NCBI RefSeq assembly: GCF_000150275.1
Contig: NW_002060952.1
Coordinates: forward strand, 2,165,128-2,229,127
Reading direction: 5' to 3'
Length of the DNA stretch: 64,000 nucleotides
DNA from: Trichoplax adhaerens
Taxonomy: Eukaryota > Placozoa > Uniplacotomia > Trichoplacea > Trichoplacidae
Shown here: positions 1 to 12,034 of the stretch, piece after piece
Position numbering within the stretch: position 1 is the stretch's first letter
Layout of the letters: each line of letters opens with the position of its first letter
The notes under the pieces: generated by a model
What the model saw: only the letters and a program-made list of their open reading frames with translations
Database searches by the model: none
Told to the model about the DNA's origin: nothing
Position numbers and translations under genes: made by a program

Positions 1-1924
1 TTGGTTACACGATGGCCAATAAGAGCATGAAGTCCATTTTATCAATAAAGTGGACTTGGTACTGTAGGCAATATTGCAGGCATATATTGGTGACATTATT
101 TTTGCTAGTGATGGTAATGCAAGCAATGAAACTATTAGCAATGCTAAAAGACATTGTAGAGTACTAGACGCATGACTAGCAAAAGTAATGTCTCTATTAA
201 ATGCCGACAGAAAAGAGCAATGAAGACAAGACTTGTACCGTGTACAGTCTAGCTACTGTGAATTGTACTGTAAGCACGAATCTGGCGCCAAATGTAGACC
301 AGGTGACCAAAGTCAGGAATTACAGTACCAGATAGCAAAGTAGGTCCCGCCTCAGTACTCATTTCTTCTCTATCATCGACTAACTGACTTCTTCGTAGGC
401 CATGACTGTACAGTATCTGGTAATGTAGAACCTATACGGTCTATATTATATTAGTATATTAGTAGTACCAGATTCCAAAGTAGGTCCCGCCTCGTTACTC
501 ATTTCTTCTGCATCATCGACTACTTACTTATTTCTTGGTAGTCCATCACTCTATCTAGTAATGTAGAACCTATACGGTCTATATTATATTAGTATATTAG
601 TAGTACCAGATTCCAAAGTAGGTCCCGCCTCGTTACTCATTTCTTCTGCATCATCGACTACTTACTTATTTCTTCGTAGTCCATCACTCTATCTAGTAAT
701 GTATAACATATACGGTCTATATTATATTAGTATACTAGTACCAGATTCCAAAGTAGGTCNCATTATAAGGTATTATAATCTTGCTTGCTACACAGTAGTT
801 TAGCCAAGCTTCACATCAAAACTTAGAAGGTGAAGCAGTTTACTGCCTACTGTACCCAGTCAATAGGACATAACTATTCTCTGGGGGAAATTAAATGACG
901 TGAATTCATTGCTATGCGGGATTTTACATCCTTATAAAGCAATGCCCTCTAGTAAATACGATTGTAAATAGGGCTATATATAAAGTTGATTCTCCCTGAT
1001 GGGCTGGGATAGTTGGTTGCAAATCTCAACACTCCATATTTCGCTCCTTAATCACACTGTAATATCTCTTTATTGCTGGTAGGCGAAAGATGGAAAAAAT
1101 CATGCCATTGATCTAGATTGATAAACAATGAACGTTTACAAGAGTAAGCGCGATTCGGTAACACTATTTTACTACTTTGCAGCTCGGTAGCAAAATATGG
1201 AAAAAAAATAAATGATACCGTTAATTTGGATTGACAATCAGTACATCTTTACAAAAGCCACCGCCATACATGAATAGTACAGTTAGGTTTACAGTATTAC
1301 AAGTATATCCTTTAGATTAACAAACTAATATTCATGGTGACTGCTCGAAGCACTGTACCATGGACTAATAAAATAAAAGAAAATCTAGTGCTGCAGTCCA
1401 CGAGTGTACAGTAGTACAATACTCCTCACCAGGTCCATACAGTGCAAATACTACACTAATGTACAAGTTGTGGTAAATAATCCATTTACAATAGAAATTA
1501 GACAAATAAAAATGAAACTTACGACTTTCAGTTACAGTTAAATCTATTCGCAGACCGCGAAAACTATTCAATATTCTCCGTAAAAAATAGATAATCAACA
1601 GTCATAAATGGATCGATATACAAGTCGATTCTACTCTTTCAAAGTAATCATCAAACGACGTCGGATACACACTACTGTAAAACATATCCAACAAAGTCTC
1701 GTCCTATTCAAATTAATTTCTTCCAGGCTTTAATTCATCATATACGATAATCGATAACTTTATATTTTTAGTTTAACATTTCGATGTTTACTTCTGTATC
1801 ATAAAAATAAATCTGCTGAAGATAAGAACACATGCTCAAGATAAAATCAATTGCGATACCGTCAATAAAAACGATACCATAGGTAAAATCGATAACGCGG
1901 TACCACAATCAAAGTCGAGAAAAT
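1..1924. other. Non-coding stretch downstream of cystinosin
   Basis: No supportable gene. Bases 327-760 hold a tandem repeat listed separately. Around 80-175 the plus strand reads as a short protein-like stretch (GDIIFASDGNASNETISNAK), but in-frame stops flank it closely on both sides, so at most it is a decayed remnant. The part nearest 1924 should contain the cystinosin 3' UTR. No polyadenylation site could be assigned. Confidence 0.5.
327..760. repeat. ~138-bp tandem repeat ending in an unresolved base
   Basis: Units start at 327, 467, 605 and 740 at the word accagat, giving spacings of 140, 138 and 135 bases. Each unit has the landmarks aaagtaggtcccgcctc, actcatttcttct and cctatacggtctatattat. 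The fourth unit is cut after about 20 bases by the N at 760. After the N the sequence is unrelated. This suggests a collapsed or unfinished array in the assembly, so the true copy number is unknown. Confidence 0.9.
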
Positions 1925-4900
1925 TTATGGCTCAATTAGAGCTTCATATCCACTCCCCTTGTCCCTATTTTTATACAGAACGTAATGCTGAAATATAAAA
2001 AGAATATCGAAGCAAACAGAAAATAATCCTAATCCAAATTTTGTTGGATCTCCAAAGATTGATCCCCAATCATCTAAATTTAAGAGTAACAAATAAAATG
2101 AAAGCAAAAATCAATCATCACTATTTTGCAACAATGAATTTTAATTTTAAATGGTAAATATAGAAAAATGAAGCAAACAATTTCTGTTGTACCGTACCAC
2201 TGTTGTAGGCCAATAAAAACATCTGCAGTAAACTAAAGCTACCGCCAGTAAAGTCCAATAAGACATTTCCAATACTCCATCCAACCGTACTTTTACGCCT
2301 GTAATTCATGTAGGCCTAAAGGATGATTAATACTAGTCAGACCAAGTAGTAATTAATGCACATACCAAGTCAAGTGCTCTCAACTTATTTGCATACAAAC
2401 CTGAGGCACGTATTTAATCAGGGTTATTCCTAACTTTACATATGACAAAAAGTATAGATAAGTTAACCAGCTAAGCTTGCCAGCAATAGCTACGATCAAG
2501 GATATAATAGCAAATAGCCACGATCCAGAGACAAGGGCAGTCGCTGTCCAAGAAAGTTTTTGGTCACCACGCTACAAGAATGGATAGTAATAAAATAAAA
2601 TTGCCTCAAAAAGAAAATTAACGGAAACAGGGACAAATGTAAAATAAATAGTAACCTCGTAAATAAAACACTGAAATATCGTGAAACCGGTAATTACGGC
2701 AGCGTGGATAGCGAAGAAAACATCATTTCCTCGAACTGGAATTATACCGTAAGGGTGCAATTTCTCGTATTCCATCTATGATAGAATTATTTCATGATTA
2801 TAAATTTGTAATTTCAATCAAGGCGAGTTTCAATATGTCATTCACCAGTATTTTTCCTACCTTAATTTCGTCTACCCAGAATATGCCAATGTTGAAAATA
2901 GAATAGGCAATAAACCCGGTAATATTCAACGCAAGATAGTCGAAATTTAATCCAATCACACTATCAATCAAACATTGTTAATGCTACTTTATTAGATTGT
3001 AAATACTTGTATCGCATACTTTCACGGTAAGATAGCGATAAATTTAATATCTGTAGCTAATATCAACAGCATTGTACCTTTTCCTCCTCCAGTTCTCGTA
3101 AACCTACATTAAGAAAGTATTTGACGTAAAATAGTTAATATATCTAAAATTTACATCACCAAGGGGTAAGTAGTACTAATTTCATCTAAATGCCTAGCAC
3201 AGCGAAAATTATCTATAGAAATAAGGTACTATATAATCGACAGTGTGACAAGAAGACGTTTAACCTGAGGATAGAACGAAATTGTCCACGCGGCAAAGTA
3301 AATCCAGCCAATGACTGCGTTAATTGTTACCAAAGCTAAGGAATGTACGATGTGGACTTTGATAAAGGCACGACTTACGCTATTATGACAATAGTTATAT
3401 TAGTACTTACAACTAAGCTATACTAGTAAGACACAAAATTTTGGTCAATATCCTCTATCACTTCAATATTTCGTAACCTTCTGTAAATATAGAAGCAGCC
3501 TTACTTAACAATTTCGTCTGAAGTTGTGTTCATAACAATTTCTGTTTCTCCGGGTCCGACAGCGGAAATGGAAAAATTAACCCTGCTGCAATCACCAGAT
3601 AATATTTTCACCTGAAATGATCAATAGTAGAGTTAAAAATCGTAGCATGATAACGTCATAATATCTCAAAAATTTAAGCTCAATTGCTGCATCGTAAGTC
3701 ATAAAATACTTCTTGCTCACCTGATCATCAGAACTGGATACTATACCATCGTTCCGACTGTAAAGATTAATAGTAGCATCGGTAGCTAACTGCGAACTAA
3801 AAGTTAAAATAATAAAGGTAACCGTGATCATTAGAGCCGTTATCGAAAAATACTTTCTACTGCAAGTTATAATGACGTAGAACGAAGAAGAATTTTACAG
3901 CTGCCTACGTTGATTTCGAACAAGGCATGATAAGTTTCGAAGTATGTCATAGGTAACATTTAAAACTCCCAATATTTTATTAATAGTACTATAACTTCTT
4001 TTAGATAAGTTAGCAACTCCCAATATTTTATTAACAGTAGTATAACTTCTTTTAGATAAGTTAAACATCTTGTAGCATATCTACGTAGCCAAGGTGGCGA
4101 AATACTATTTGACACTATCAGAATCAAATTATTTACACAGTTAAGTACTAAGTCTTAATCAAGATAAACTTTGACTTCTATCGTCGTATACGACATACAG
4201 TGCAGTTCGTATGCCTAACACGAAACAGTTTACTACAGATTTCATAGTTAATGATTGCTAACCGAAAATTGAAAAAAAGTAGCTAGCGTGTAGCAGAGTA
4301 AATTCATAATATTACCTATTTCAAATACGAGAGATATAAATGTATAATTTTACGGAAATGACTACAAAAAACCTAATCAATATCACATAGTTATCTATAT
4401 ACAATTAAATGTAAATACCCTAACATTTCCTTAAATGAATAAATTCGTATCCATCAAGTTAAATCGCCTACCTTGGCTTTATGAATGCTATAGATTTTGT
4501 ATGCAGCTGAAGTGTTTGAGCTGGACTAGTAGTAATGGTAACATTTCTCTTTCGATCTATAGCGATAACCAAATGAAATACAGTCAACCACTAGGCTAAG
4601 ATTAACTATATGCTGTACCTAACTTATGCCGCTTAATTATAATCCACATATTTGTAACCAAGGCAAGTAATTGTTTACCGACAGTCAAAGTTTTACGTAA
4701 TTTACTGTGGTAATGCGACTACGCACTCACAACTAATATACGTCTATGTACACGGTGGAGTTTAAAGTAGGCTTAAAGACTTCTCTAACTATTAACTTAT
4801 TAAAAGATTTTATAAATCTATCAGTAAACTCTTAAAGTAATAAATACGTACCTGTGCTGTTCGAATCAAAATCGATGTCGATAAATTGCGTCTCAGCAAG

Positions 4901-4969
4901 AGTGATCGTGGTCAAACAAGACCATAAACCTACTATATACAAGGTAATTAAAATAGATCTTGCAGCCAT
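1925..4969 (-). CDS. CTNS: Cystinosin, lysosomal H+-coupled cystine exporter (11 exons, 409 aa)
   Basis: Exports cystine from the lysosome with protons; a PQ-loop family protein with seven membrane helices. Exons in coding order: 4969-4852, 4556-4472, 3859-3710, 3582-3505, 3379-3265, 3103-3078, 2960-2861, 2775-2656, 2571-2401, 2315-2198, 2073-1925. They sum to 1230 nt with consistent phases. Residues 1-25 form a signal peptide starting [15 protein letters not shown], followed by a lumenal region to about 160. PQ loop 1 is FYPQ (179-182) then WRRKS. PQ loop 2 is KYVPQ (317-321) then [16 protein letters not shown]. Asp198 and Asp342 match human Asp205 and Asp305, important for proton coupling. 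The tail holds GYEAL (402-406), a YxxL-type lysosomal sorting signal equivalent to human GYDQL. Human cystinosin is 367 aa; the excess is mostly lumenal. Identity is firm. Least certain are the exon 3 donor and exon 4 acceptor (3582 or 3585), chosen by phase. Confidence 0.94.
3968..4070. repeat. 51-bp direct duplication in cystinosin intron 2
   Basis: Two adjacent near-identical units share aactcccaatattttatta and cttcttttagataagtta. The word cccaatatt starts at 3968 and 4019, so the period is 51. The units differ at only a few positions and lie wholly within the intron between exons 2 and 3, so no effect on coding is expected. Confidence 0.85.
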
Positions 4970-6668
4970 ACCCTTTTCTCTTTAGAATTCTAGAAGGTAA
5001 TAAATTCATTTCAGTTCATGTATTGCATAATTTCGTTAGTTTGATTGATAATATTGCCCAGTATTAGAGTATCGATTTGTTAAGTTGATATAGATTGTAA
5101 AATGGCTACAGCGCCGCATAACTCAAGAAAGGTGATCTTAGTTGTAATAATATCATCATTGTCGTGCATCGCTATACAGGATACACTCGTTTTACTTCTA
5201 TGCTACTGTATATGATTATGTATTACGAATCAATAGTGATATGAGGCAGTCAAAATACCGAATCATTCTTTCCAATCAACCTACATGTACGGTTATAACA
5301 AGGTATAACTCTCAAGATAATTTTCATTCATTATATTAACTTTACTTAGTATGTACTGTATTGTTAACACCCTCATAAGTAGATATTAATGCTAAACTGT
5401 ACACTTTGTAACAAGATTAAGAAGAAACTGAGAGATCGATCGCAGCTAAATCCTAGACCAATCCGTAACTGTTTTGAGATTCATTTTTTACCACCAAGAC
5501 CTGACACTTACAACTGACACAAAATCGATAACCTTTATACAGTACTAAGCGTCAATAGATTTAAAATTATCGTAGTAAATTTGTAGCTCGATCTAGTGCA
5601 AGAATATAACATCTAGAATCTTAACGAATATATATTTTCAAGGTGTACTATTGATGCCAGCCAATCTTAAAACATACAATTATACCATGAATTATTACTC
5701 GTATTTAGCTTGTAATGATTCTTAGGCAGAATTTTCAAGTAGGATATAATATAATTTAAGTGTTCCAATTTCACTTCAAAGGGATACAGCTACTGCTACA
5801 AAGGCTTCGTTACATATGAATTAGAGTACTACTTCAGCCGGTCAGATTTAACGTTACTTCTAGTCATGTCTTTAGATTAATTAAACTAATCGATCAGTGT
5901 TTGTAAACTTTGTTTATTAAGTAAGGAATAGGTTAAACAATTTACATTTACTAATGAACTAGGTCGAATTATCTCCGGACTTATTGGTACTTGTAATGAA
6001 ATTATTGATGTATCTCATTGATGAAGGGTATCGAGCAATGCTGGATAGACGATCAGGGCTGAAATATTATGAAATAAAATGTGTGAGAATTGATTGTTCC
6101 ATAGGGTGTGAACGATCATCTAGCAATGAAAGAAGAGAATTAACACTTTCAGTTCATTGACTAGTTCGTTTAGCTTCAATATGTGTACATGAGGGTATTT
6201 AATATATTGATGCTTCTATGTGTAGCTTCGGAAGTGGTTTCTTTACCAGCATTCTAGTACTTTTGACGTCGGGTGCATGTTTTGGTGCGGCTTGTCTGTA
6301 GCGTGATCCTTTTGCAAAACTCTGTTTCCTACTCTCTTTAAAACAGTTGATATAATCAGCAGACGCAACGCCAATGAGGAATAATTAGGGATGATCTCCA
6401 TTCTGCACTCCTGTCAGTTTATACAGCAATTGCTGCTGTAGCTGTATGTTAAACTCATACCAGGTAAACGATATCGACTATAGTAGACTTTTTCAAGGAC
6501 GACTGACAAAAAGAGAGAGAATCATTTTTTTCCAGTACTGCAGTCCCAGACAGTGTCAGAGTATGAATTTATCACATTTTTTTTGTTTTGCGTCACTAGT
6601 GTATATGTTATAGTATAGATAAAGAAGAAACGAAGACAGCCCCTGAAATAGACAATATTGTAGTCCGT

Positions 6669-7064
6669 TTGTACAGTAGTCTACACCAACTATCGTTTGG
6701 ACGTCAATATCTAGTGCGATCACTGCATTCAAGACAACTTTACCTATTTCAGCAAAGAAAGACAATATCACTTACCAATACAGTAAGAATAATTTTAAAT
6801 TACTACGGCCACGAAGACTTAACCCAACATTATCGAAGAACCCAGACGAGGGAGGAACTGATTGACCAACTGGAATTTAGTTCCAACATCGATCGAATCG
6901 TCAAAACGATCGCCACCCAGACGATGGTACCGTGCAGGACTACAGTACAGGACTGTACTGTAGTCCGTACACTAGCACCCAGTACAGTACTGCACACTCT
7001 GGTGAAATATTACAAAGTCATCCTTACGTGGCCAATCCTGGCTGATGTTGACTACAGTCCTTAG
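6669..7064 (+). CDS. Orphan ORF, possible exon, unrecognised
   Basis: An open frame of 131 codons. The section from about 6757 to 6925 looks most protein-like: it follows a pyrimidine-rich stretch ending in tttcag, a plausible acceptor, and encodes the charged sequence YYGHEDLTQHYRRTQTREEL followed by IDQLEF. Beyond about 6930 the frame passes into GTAC palindromes that are unlikely to code. I do not recognise the family. No partner exon with matching phase was identified, so this may be an isolated exon, a remnant or chance. Confidence 0.22.
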   Translation: MYSSLHQLSFGRQYLVRSLHSRQLYLFQQRKTISLTNTVRIILNYYGHEDLTQHYRRTQTREELIDQLEFSSNIDRIVKTIATQTMVPCRTTVQDCTVVRTLAPSTVLHTLVKYYKVILTWPILADVDYSP

Positions 7065-7260
7065 TACTGAGTGTCTAGTACTGTAAGGTACAGTACTAGA
7101 CTGACGAATGGCGAGTAAAATCGCGAGGCTGAGTCTCGTGACTTTGGCCTGAGCCCCATTATGGGATTTGAGGGCAGTTGTAAAACAGACCACTCCAGTA
7201 CGGTACAGTACTGTACAGTGTACAGTACATGGGTACTCCGGTATGTACTGTACATTGTAG
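6907..7260. repeat. GTAC-rich palindromic tract
   Basis: Repeated overlapping cagtac/gtactg words form many short perfect palindromes. One has 12-base arms, ggactacagtac with gtactgtagtcc, around 6938-6965; another cluster is at 7198-7258. The same motif recurs at 20019-20115 and within 55932-55980, so this looks like a genome-wide simple repeat of this organism rather than a gene-specific element. Confidence 0.75.
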
Positions 7261-8749
7261 ACCTAATCTACAAGACAACGCCATTCACTTCGATGGCAAG
7301 ATGGAGTCGAAAATTGAAAGTTACAATTTATGAAAGACTCCTGTTCAAAATCGATATGTACAGGGGCATACTTTGGGCTTGATTTAGCCTCGACAGCTTA
7401 TTTTCCTTAGTGCCAACCAAGTTAATCGCGCTGTACAGTACAGGGTATACTGGACTGCACCTGTAGTCGGTTCGTCTTGTTTACCAGATAGGCATCGATG
7501 TGCTCTGCTTCAACACCAATATCACTCCCCAATCCCCATGCTTCCTTGGAACTGACGGCCCTGCTTTCCATATTAAGTCATAACCTGTAAAATTACTAGC
7601 CATAAATCATTTGTTGGAGAAATTAAGATATCGAAGGCATATACAGTAGGGTTGTCGCTATACTACCGTCGTAGAAGAATAATATCCACTCCAGCTTTCA
7701 TGAGATACCTGAATGAACGCCCCTCCATAAATAACCGATACCTAGTAATTTTAGTTAGTCGCTGAAGGTAGATATTGAAGACAGGCATTAAACCTAGCCA
7801 AACCGAACTATGGGCAGGTCTGACTCTCCAAAGGATGACTATAAATGAAGATCCTGGAGGTCTAATAGCCTCTAGAACATACTGCTAACGTCTAATATAG
7901 TGTAGTGTCGCCTAATGGATCGCAATCCAACGCCAATGCGATATCTTGTTATAGTGTATTGTGAATGAAAATTACTTAAAACCTACTCCGACACGTAGCA
8001 AACCCTAGCAAACCACTTTCACAGTCTACACTCACGATTATACTAGGAAATGATCTTAAAATCCATTTTTAACTCTGATAGAAGATAGCAACCTTGCCTT
8101 TCATATCGGTATTGAATAGAATAGAATAGAAAATTATACAGTACGGTGAATTTTAAATCAGCCCTTCTTCAAGTACCCAGATTGAATTAGGATTATTACC
8201 GGCATATCAACATAGACTACCTCCCCCACTCTAAAATCATTGACAACATTTCCTTACTTTGGAGTGCAAAAACTTTAAAGTTTACACGTTAACCGGTATT
8301 GAAAATATATTATCAAACGATCATGTCAATAATTAAAATTTTAATCAACTGTGCTTTCTGATGAAATCAGAACTTGAAGATACGCGTATATTCGTCATAT
8401 GAGCTGGAGATACCATCATATAAGACAGAACTTGCATGCCCATTGCTATCTAGATTATGATGATATACACAATACACACACCTGGTTTCATCATAATTAC
8501 TTATTAATTATCACTATATCTATGCAAATGGTGTATAGCCGAAGGCGTGTTAATTTATGGTATTCGTACGTTGATAACGACAGATTATTTCATGATATAT
8601 ATAATTATAATTAAATCCATCCAGGTTGGACATCCAAATATTGAATTTAAATAATTACATATAAACTAGAATAAAAATTCCTAGAAATGATGAAGTTAAC
8701 TATCGCACAGTCTAAAGTTTACAATCAATCATCACAATTTACGAGATAG

Positions 8750-9292
8750 TTATATCTTGCCAGGCGTGCTTCTGTACTTTTGAGCAAGGCGCTCACGACG
8801 TGCTTTCCGATCAAAATTACGTAATTCAGCGTTATGTTGGCGCCTTGCTAATTCACTTTCATGTCTCTCATTCTCATAAAACCACATCTTGCGATAGCTA
8901 TTGCGGCAACAACAACAATATAATCCACACGTTAGAACAATGATGAGGATACTGCTGGCGATTGGAACAAGAATAATTAACGTTAATCCATTAATACTGC
9001 ATTGACCAATTTGCCAATTGTTATTATTGCATTGCCACTGAGGTGGTAGAAAATTAGTTATACTGGTTCCACGATATTTCCAACAAACCCTGTTTGAGTT
9101 GCAAAAAAAACAATGAAAAGTTTGTACACAATCAACGCAAGAACCGTTACTGGCAAAACAATCCTTATCCGTAATCCTAGTTGCTCTTTTCGCTTTAGCC
9201 AAGCTACTAAGAGAATGACAAGTAATCATCGGCATTAATACTGCCGATGTTATAAATATGAACAGATAGATTGATCGTAGAGATAGCCACAT
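8750..9292 (-). CDS. PTTG1IP-like single-pass PSI-domain protein, copy A (180 aa, intronless)
   Basis: Member of the PTTG1IP (PBF) family. In vertebrates the protein binds securin (PTTG1) and other partners; its role in simple animals is unknown. Visible here: a signal peptide at about residues 1-25; a PSI-like domain with eight cysteines at 45, 52, 55, 61, 64, 70, 88 and 98; one membrane helix at about 102-124; a CCCC cluster at 126-129, a likely palmitoylation site as in the human protein; then a charged, probably coiled-coil tail ending RRERLAQKYRSTPGKI. The family's conserved IRxKYG tail motif is reduced to AQKYR. The length equals human PTTG1IP (180 aa), but the human gene is split by introns and this one is a single exon. 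It is the most downstream of four same-strand paralogues. Confidence 0.88.
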   Translation of the reverse strand: MWLSLRSIYLFIFITSAVLMPMITCHSLSSLAKAKRATRITDKDCFASNGSCVDCVQTFHCFFCNSNRVCWKYRGTSITNFLPPQWQCNNNNWQIGQCSINGLTLIILVPIASSILIIVLTCGLYCCCCRNSYRKMWFYENERHESELARRQHNAELRNFDRKARRERLAQKYRSTPGKI

Positions 9293-11611
9293 GTTTGATT
9301 GCCGGATCGATGCTTAAAATGGGCTGCTTTGGTAATTTGAGTAGATAATAATACTTGCTATATTCTAACTGTTATCATCTTTCTATTAATTGACTTGGTT
9401 GAATCGATATCAAGCAATAGTTTAAGCAACTTCAAGAAATACTCGTATTTTATAACCGCTTCGCTCTTATCTTTCTTACCGTCTTTAGGTTCAACGATTT
9501 TCACTGATTTACTATATGGATATGCTCTACTTAAGTATCAGGATGCATTGATCTCCAACAATATGGTAAAAACGGCATTAAACAAAAGAAAATGATGGAA
9601 TTATTGTAGATTGATTGGCTAGATCTCTAATTCAATTTCTTTAACAAAACTGTCGGTCTCGGCTAATTTTACATGTTGATGTAATTTATTTGTCCAATTG
9701 AAAGTTCGAATTTACGTTACAGTTTAAAATTATTTCAATTACCTAGTAATATGGTAGTACTATTCAGCAGTTCATGTTTATATAAGTTAGTTGATACTTT
9801 TAGGCGAAGTAGCATATTTGTTACATTATCTCTACTATAAATCCTCTAACAGCAGCTGCTCATATGCAATCCTATAGGTTGGCTCAGAAAATTCTTTGAA
9901 ATAACTTAGCAAAGTTACCATTGGATATCTGACTTCTAATTTCACTCTTTCCTGTGCGATGGCAAAATATTCATGATGAGCATATTGTAGTATCGTCACG
10001 AACTTGACTGTTTTAAACAAAACATATTAAATTAACTGTTTTAGTCGAAGAAATGGTTTATAAAGTAGTTTCAGATTAACACAAACACCTATTACAAATT
10101 TAGGTTTAATTAATCAGCAAATAATTTTATTAAACACATGTGATTGACATAAAAAAAAGGCAATAGCATAATATTAGGAATAAACAAGCTTTAAGAGCCA
10201 TCATGATTTCAGCCAGGAACAGTAGTTATATGATAGCGAATACACAGGTAGTATGCAGTGTAGAACTACGTATAAATGTCTGAATAAAGTAAGTGTTGAT
10301 TGTAAGATTAAAAATCTACCCACTACAAGCGGCACCAAGCTGTAATACTTTGGATAGACCATTGAACTTTTAAGCCATCTCAATCATCTTTACTAGCAGA
10401 GTTAAGCATTCCTACATGATACTACATTAGCCAAATTAGCGTGATAGAAAACGTCATAAAAATGACTGCATGTTCATAATGATATTGTGGTTAAGCTATG
10501 TCACATTGCTATTACTAAATCATCCGATTTTGTGTATTTTTCAAAGTATCTATTTATTAAAACCAATAACCAGGCCCATACTCATCATCAGCTATCCGAT
10601 TAAAATCCAATTATCAGATGCATAAAATATTATAGCAGAAATACTTTGATTTAGAGAGAAAACGAGAGATAAGAACTTTCAAGGCACCGTTAAACGATTC
10701 TATATTGTGATTTATATTTGTTATATAACTTATACCGTGCACGTAAAATGGATATTTATAACATCATTATTTACATGAGTTTAGAATGAATAGATTAATG
10801 CCATTACCTCGACAGTAAAAGCCTTACAAGATGCTTCCAGTCTACATCATTATTCAAAAGATTTAAATCATTAACAGCGAATTGATCATAAACAAATGCA
10901 AACGAACTGAAGTAATATTTTGGAGTAACTTATCTGCAAACCTAAAGACCCAATGTAACGCTAAGGATAAAGAGAGCATGAATATAACAAGGGATAAAAT
11001 ATTCAATTTAGATTGAGATTAAAATTGTAAAATCCGAAGCTTCTGTATTTTTAAATTAAGATTTATTCCAAATTTGATGATAAACTATAAATTGACAAAA
11101 AGAAAGCAATAACAACTGATTCGAAATCACGGGAATTCTCTCAGCTACATCATTGCATGCATATTACAATGACACGCTATCATTATATTATAGATTTACA
11201 GAGAACTTATCCTATATACGTTCATGTTAGACCTTAAGCATGCTTTACGAAAGCGAGATGATTACTGCATATGCTATGATTTAGATTATTTCTTAAGATA
11301 AACAAGTATCATTACTAAAAACCGCTAATTCGCAATGAAGTTAGCTCAATTCTTCCACAAAAATGTTAGCGTCCATTTTAAATTAATTAGTAATTTATAT
11401 TAGCCCTTAGCATACGTTTAGCAAATTAATGACTAACCATTACCAGATTTGCTTCGACGATATTGAAAGCAAATATGTCGCAGAAGAATTACAATACGCG
11501 AAAGCAATGCAGTTGCTAAAATTACTGTATCGCAAAAAAAATTGGTGCATCTTGATGCCTCCGGCTGAACTACCATTATTATTGTAATTATTTCTGACAT
11601 GTATACATGAA
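9293..11611. other. Spacer between PTTG1IP-like copies A and B
   Basis: AT-rich, with no supportable gene. Short frames such as plus 9395-9595 lack domain features or partner exons. The bases directly above 9292 should hold the copy A promoter, but no clear TATA box or initiator was recognised. Confidence 0.5.
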
Positions 11612-12034
11612 TTAATACTTCTCAACCCTACCATATTTATTTTTAATTTTACTGATTAACTTTTGACGAGAATATTGTACTGAAACTGGCATATAGCCTC
11701 TCTTTCGACGATAGTTAAAGATTTTAAATCGAGTATTTTGATCTCTATTGTAGTAATAAAAGCATATAGTGCCAAGTAATATCAATGATATTATAGTCAC
11801 ACAAGGCAAAGTAATAACAAATATCTTCCTAGGAAGGAGACATTGTCCAGTATACCATCCTAAATTGTCGCATACTTTATCTGGTAAACTCCATAAAGTT
11901 GTATTAACAGGAAGATGAAGGCAAATCGAAGTAGATTGGCAAAAATAGCAATAATTCAATGTTGTACACTGATGACAAGAATGATTAAATGCTTGACATG
12001 GTATTCCTTGATTTTTATTTATCTGATTACCCAT
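11612..12034 (-). CDS. PTTG1IP-like protein, copy B, lacking a visible signal peptide (140 aa)
   Basis: The PSI-like core is intact, with eight cysteines at 13, 20, 23, 29, 32, 38, 55 and 65 in the spacing of the other copies (x6, x2, x5, x2, x5, x16, x9). A membrane helix follows at about 70-95, then a basic tail with KNKYG (131-135), the family's terminal motif. The cysteine cluster after the helix is missing. The first Met lies only 12 residues before the first cysteine, so no signal peptide is encoded from this start. The frame stays open upstream through a hydrophobic run (about 12035-12110) but has no ATG before a TAA, so a signal sequence could only come from an upstream exon or a non-ATG start. 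Either an undetected 5' exon exists or this copy has lost secretion and may be decaying. Confidence 0.72.
   Translation of the reverse strand: MGNQINKNQGIPCQAFNHSCHQCTTLNYCYFCQSTSICLHLPVNTTLWSLPDKVCDNLGWYTGQCLLPRKIFVITLPCVTIISLILLGTICFYYYNRDQNTRFKIFNYRRKRGYMPVSVQYSRQKLISKIKNKYGRVEKY

Larger units (their letters stand above)
4970..8749. other. Gene-poor interval upstream of cystinosin
   Basis: No gene could be supported. Bases just above 4969 should contain the cystinosin promoter and 5' UTR. The only coding-like stretch is at 6669-7064 on the plus strand and is listed separately. Bases 6907-7260 are dense in GTAC-based palindromes. The rest is AT-rich DNA in which I see nothing defined. Confidence 0.5.

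Noticed and set aside
1-330. Protein-like words near 80-175
   Set aside because: In-frame stops flank it and there is no splice context; too short to call even as a pseudogene.
327-760. CRISPR-like regularly spaced repeats
   Set aside because: Whole ~138-bp units are repeated without unique spacers, and the DNA is eukaryotic; this is an ordinary tandem repeat.
3592-3709. Downstream continuation of the cystinosin exon 3 ORF
   Set aside because: The frame stays open into the intron, but the lumenal domain resumes at 3582; a donor after 3710 restores phase.
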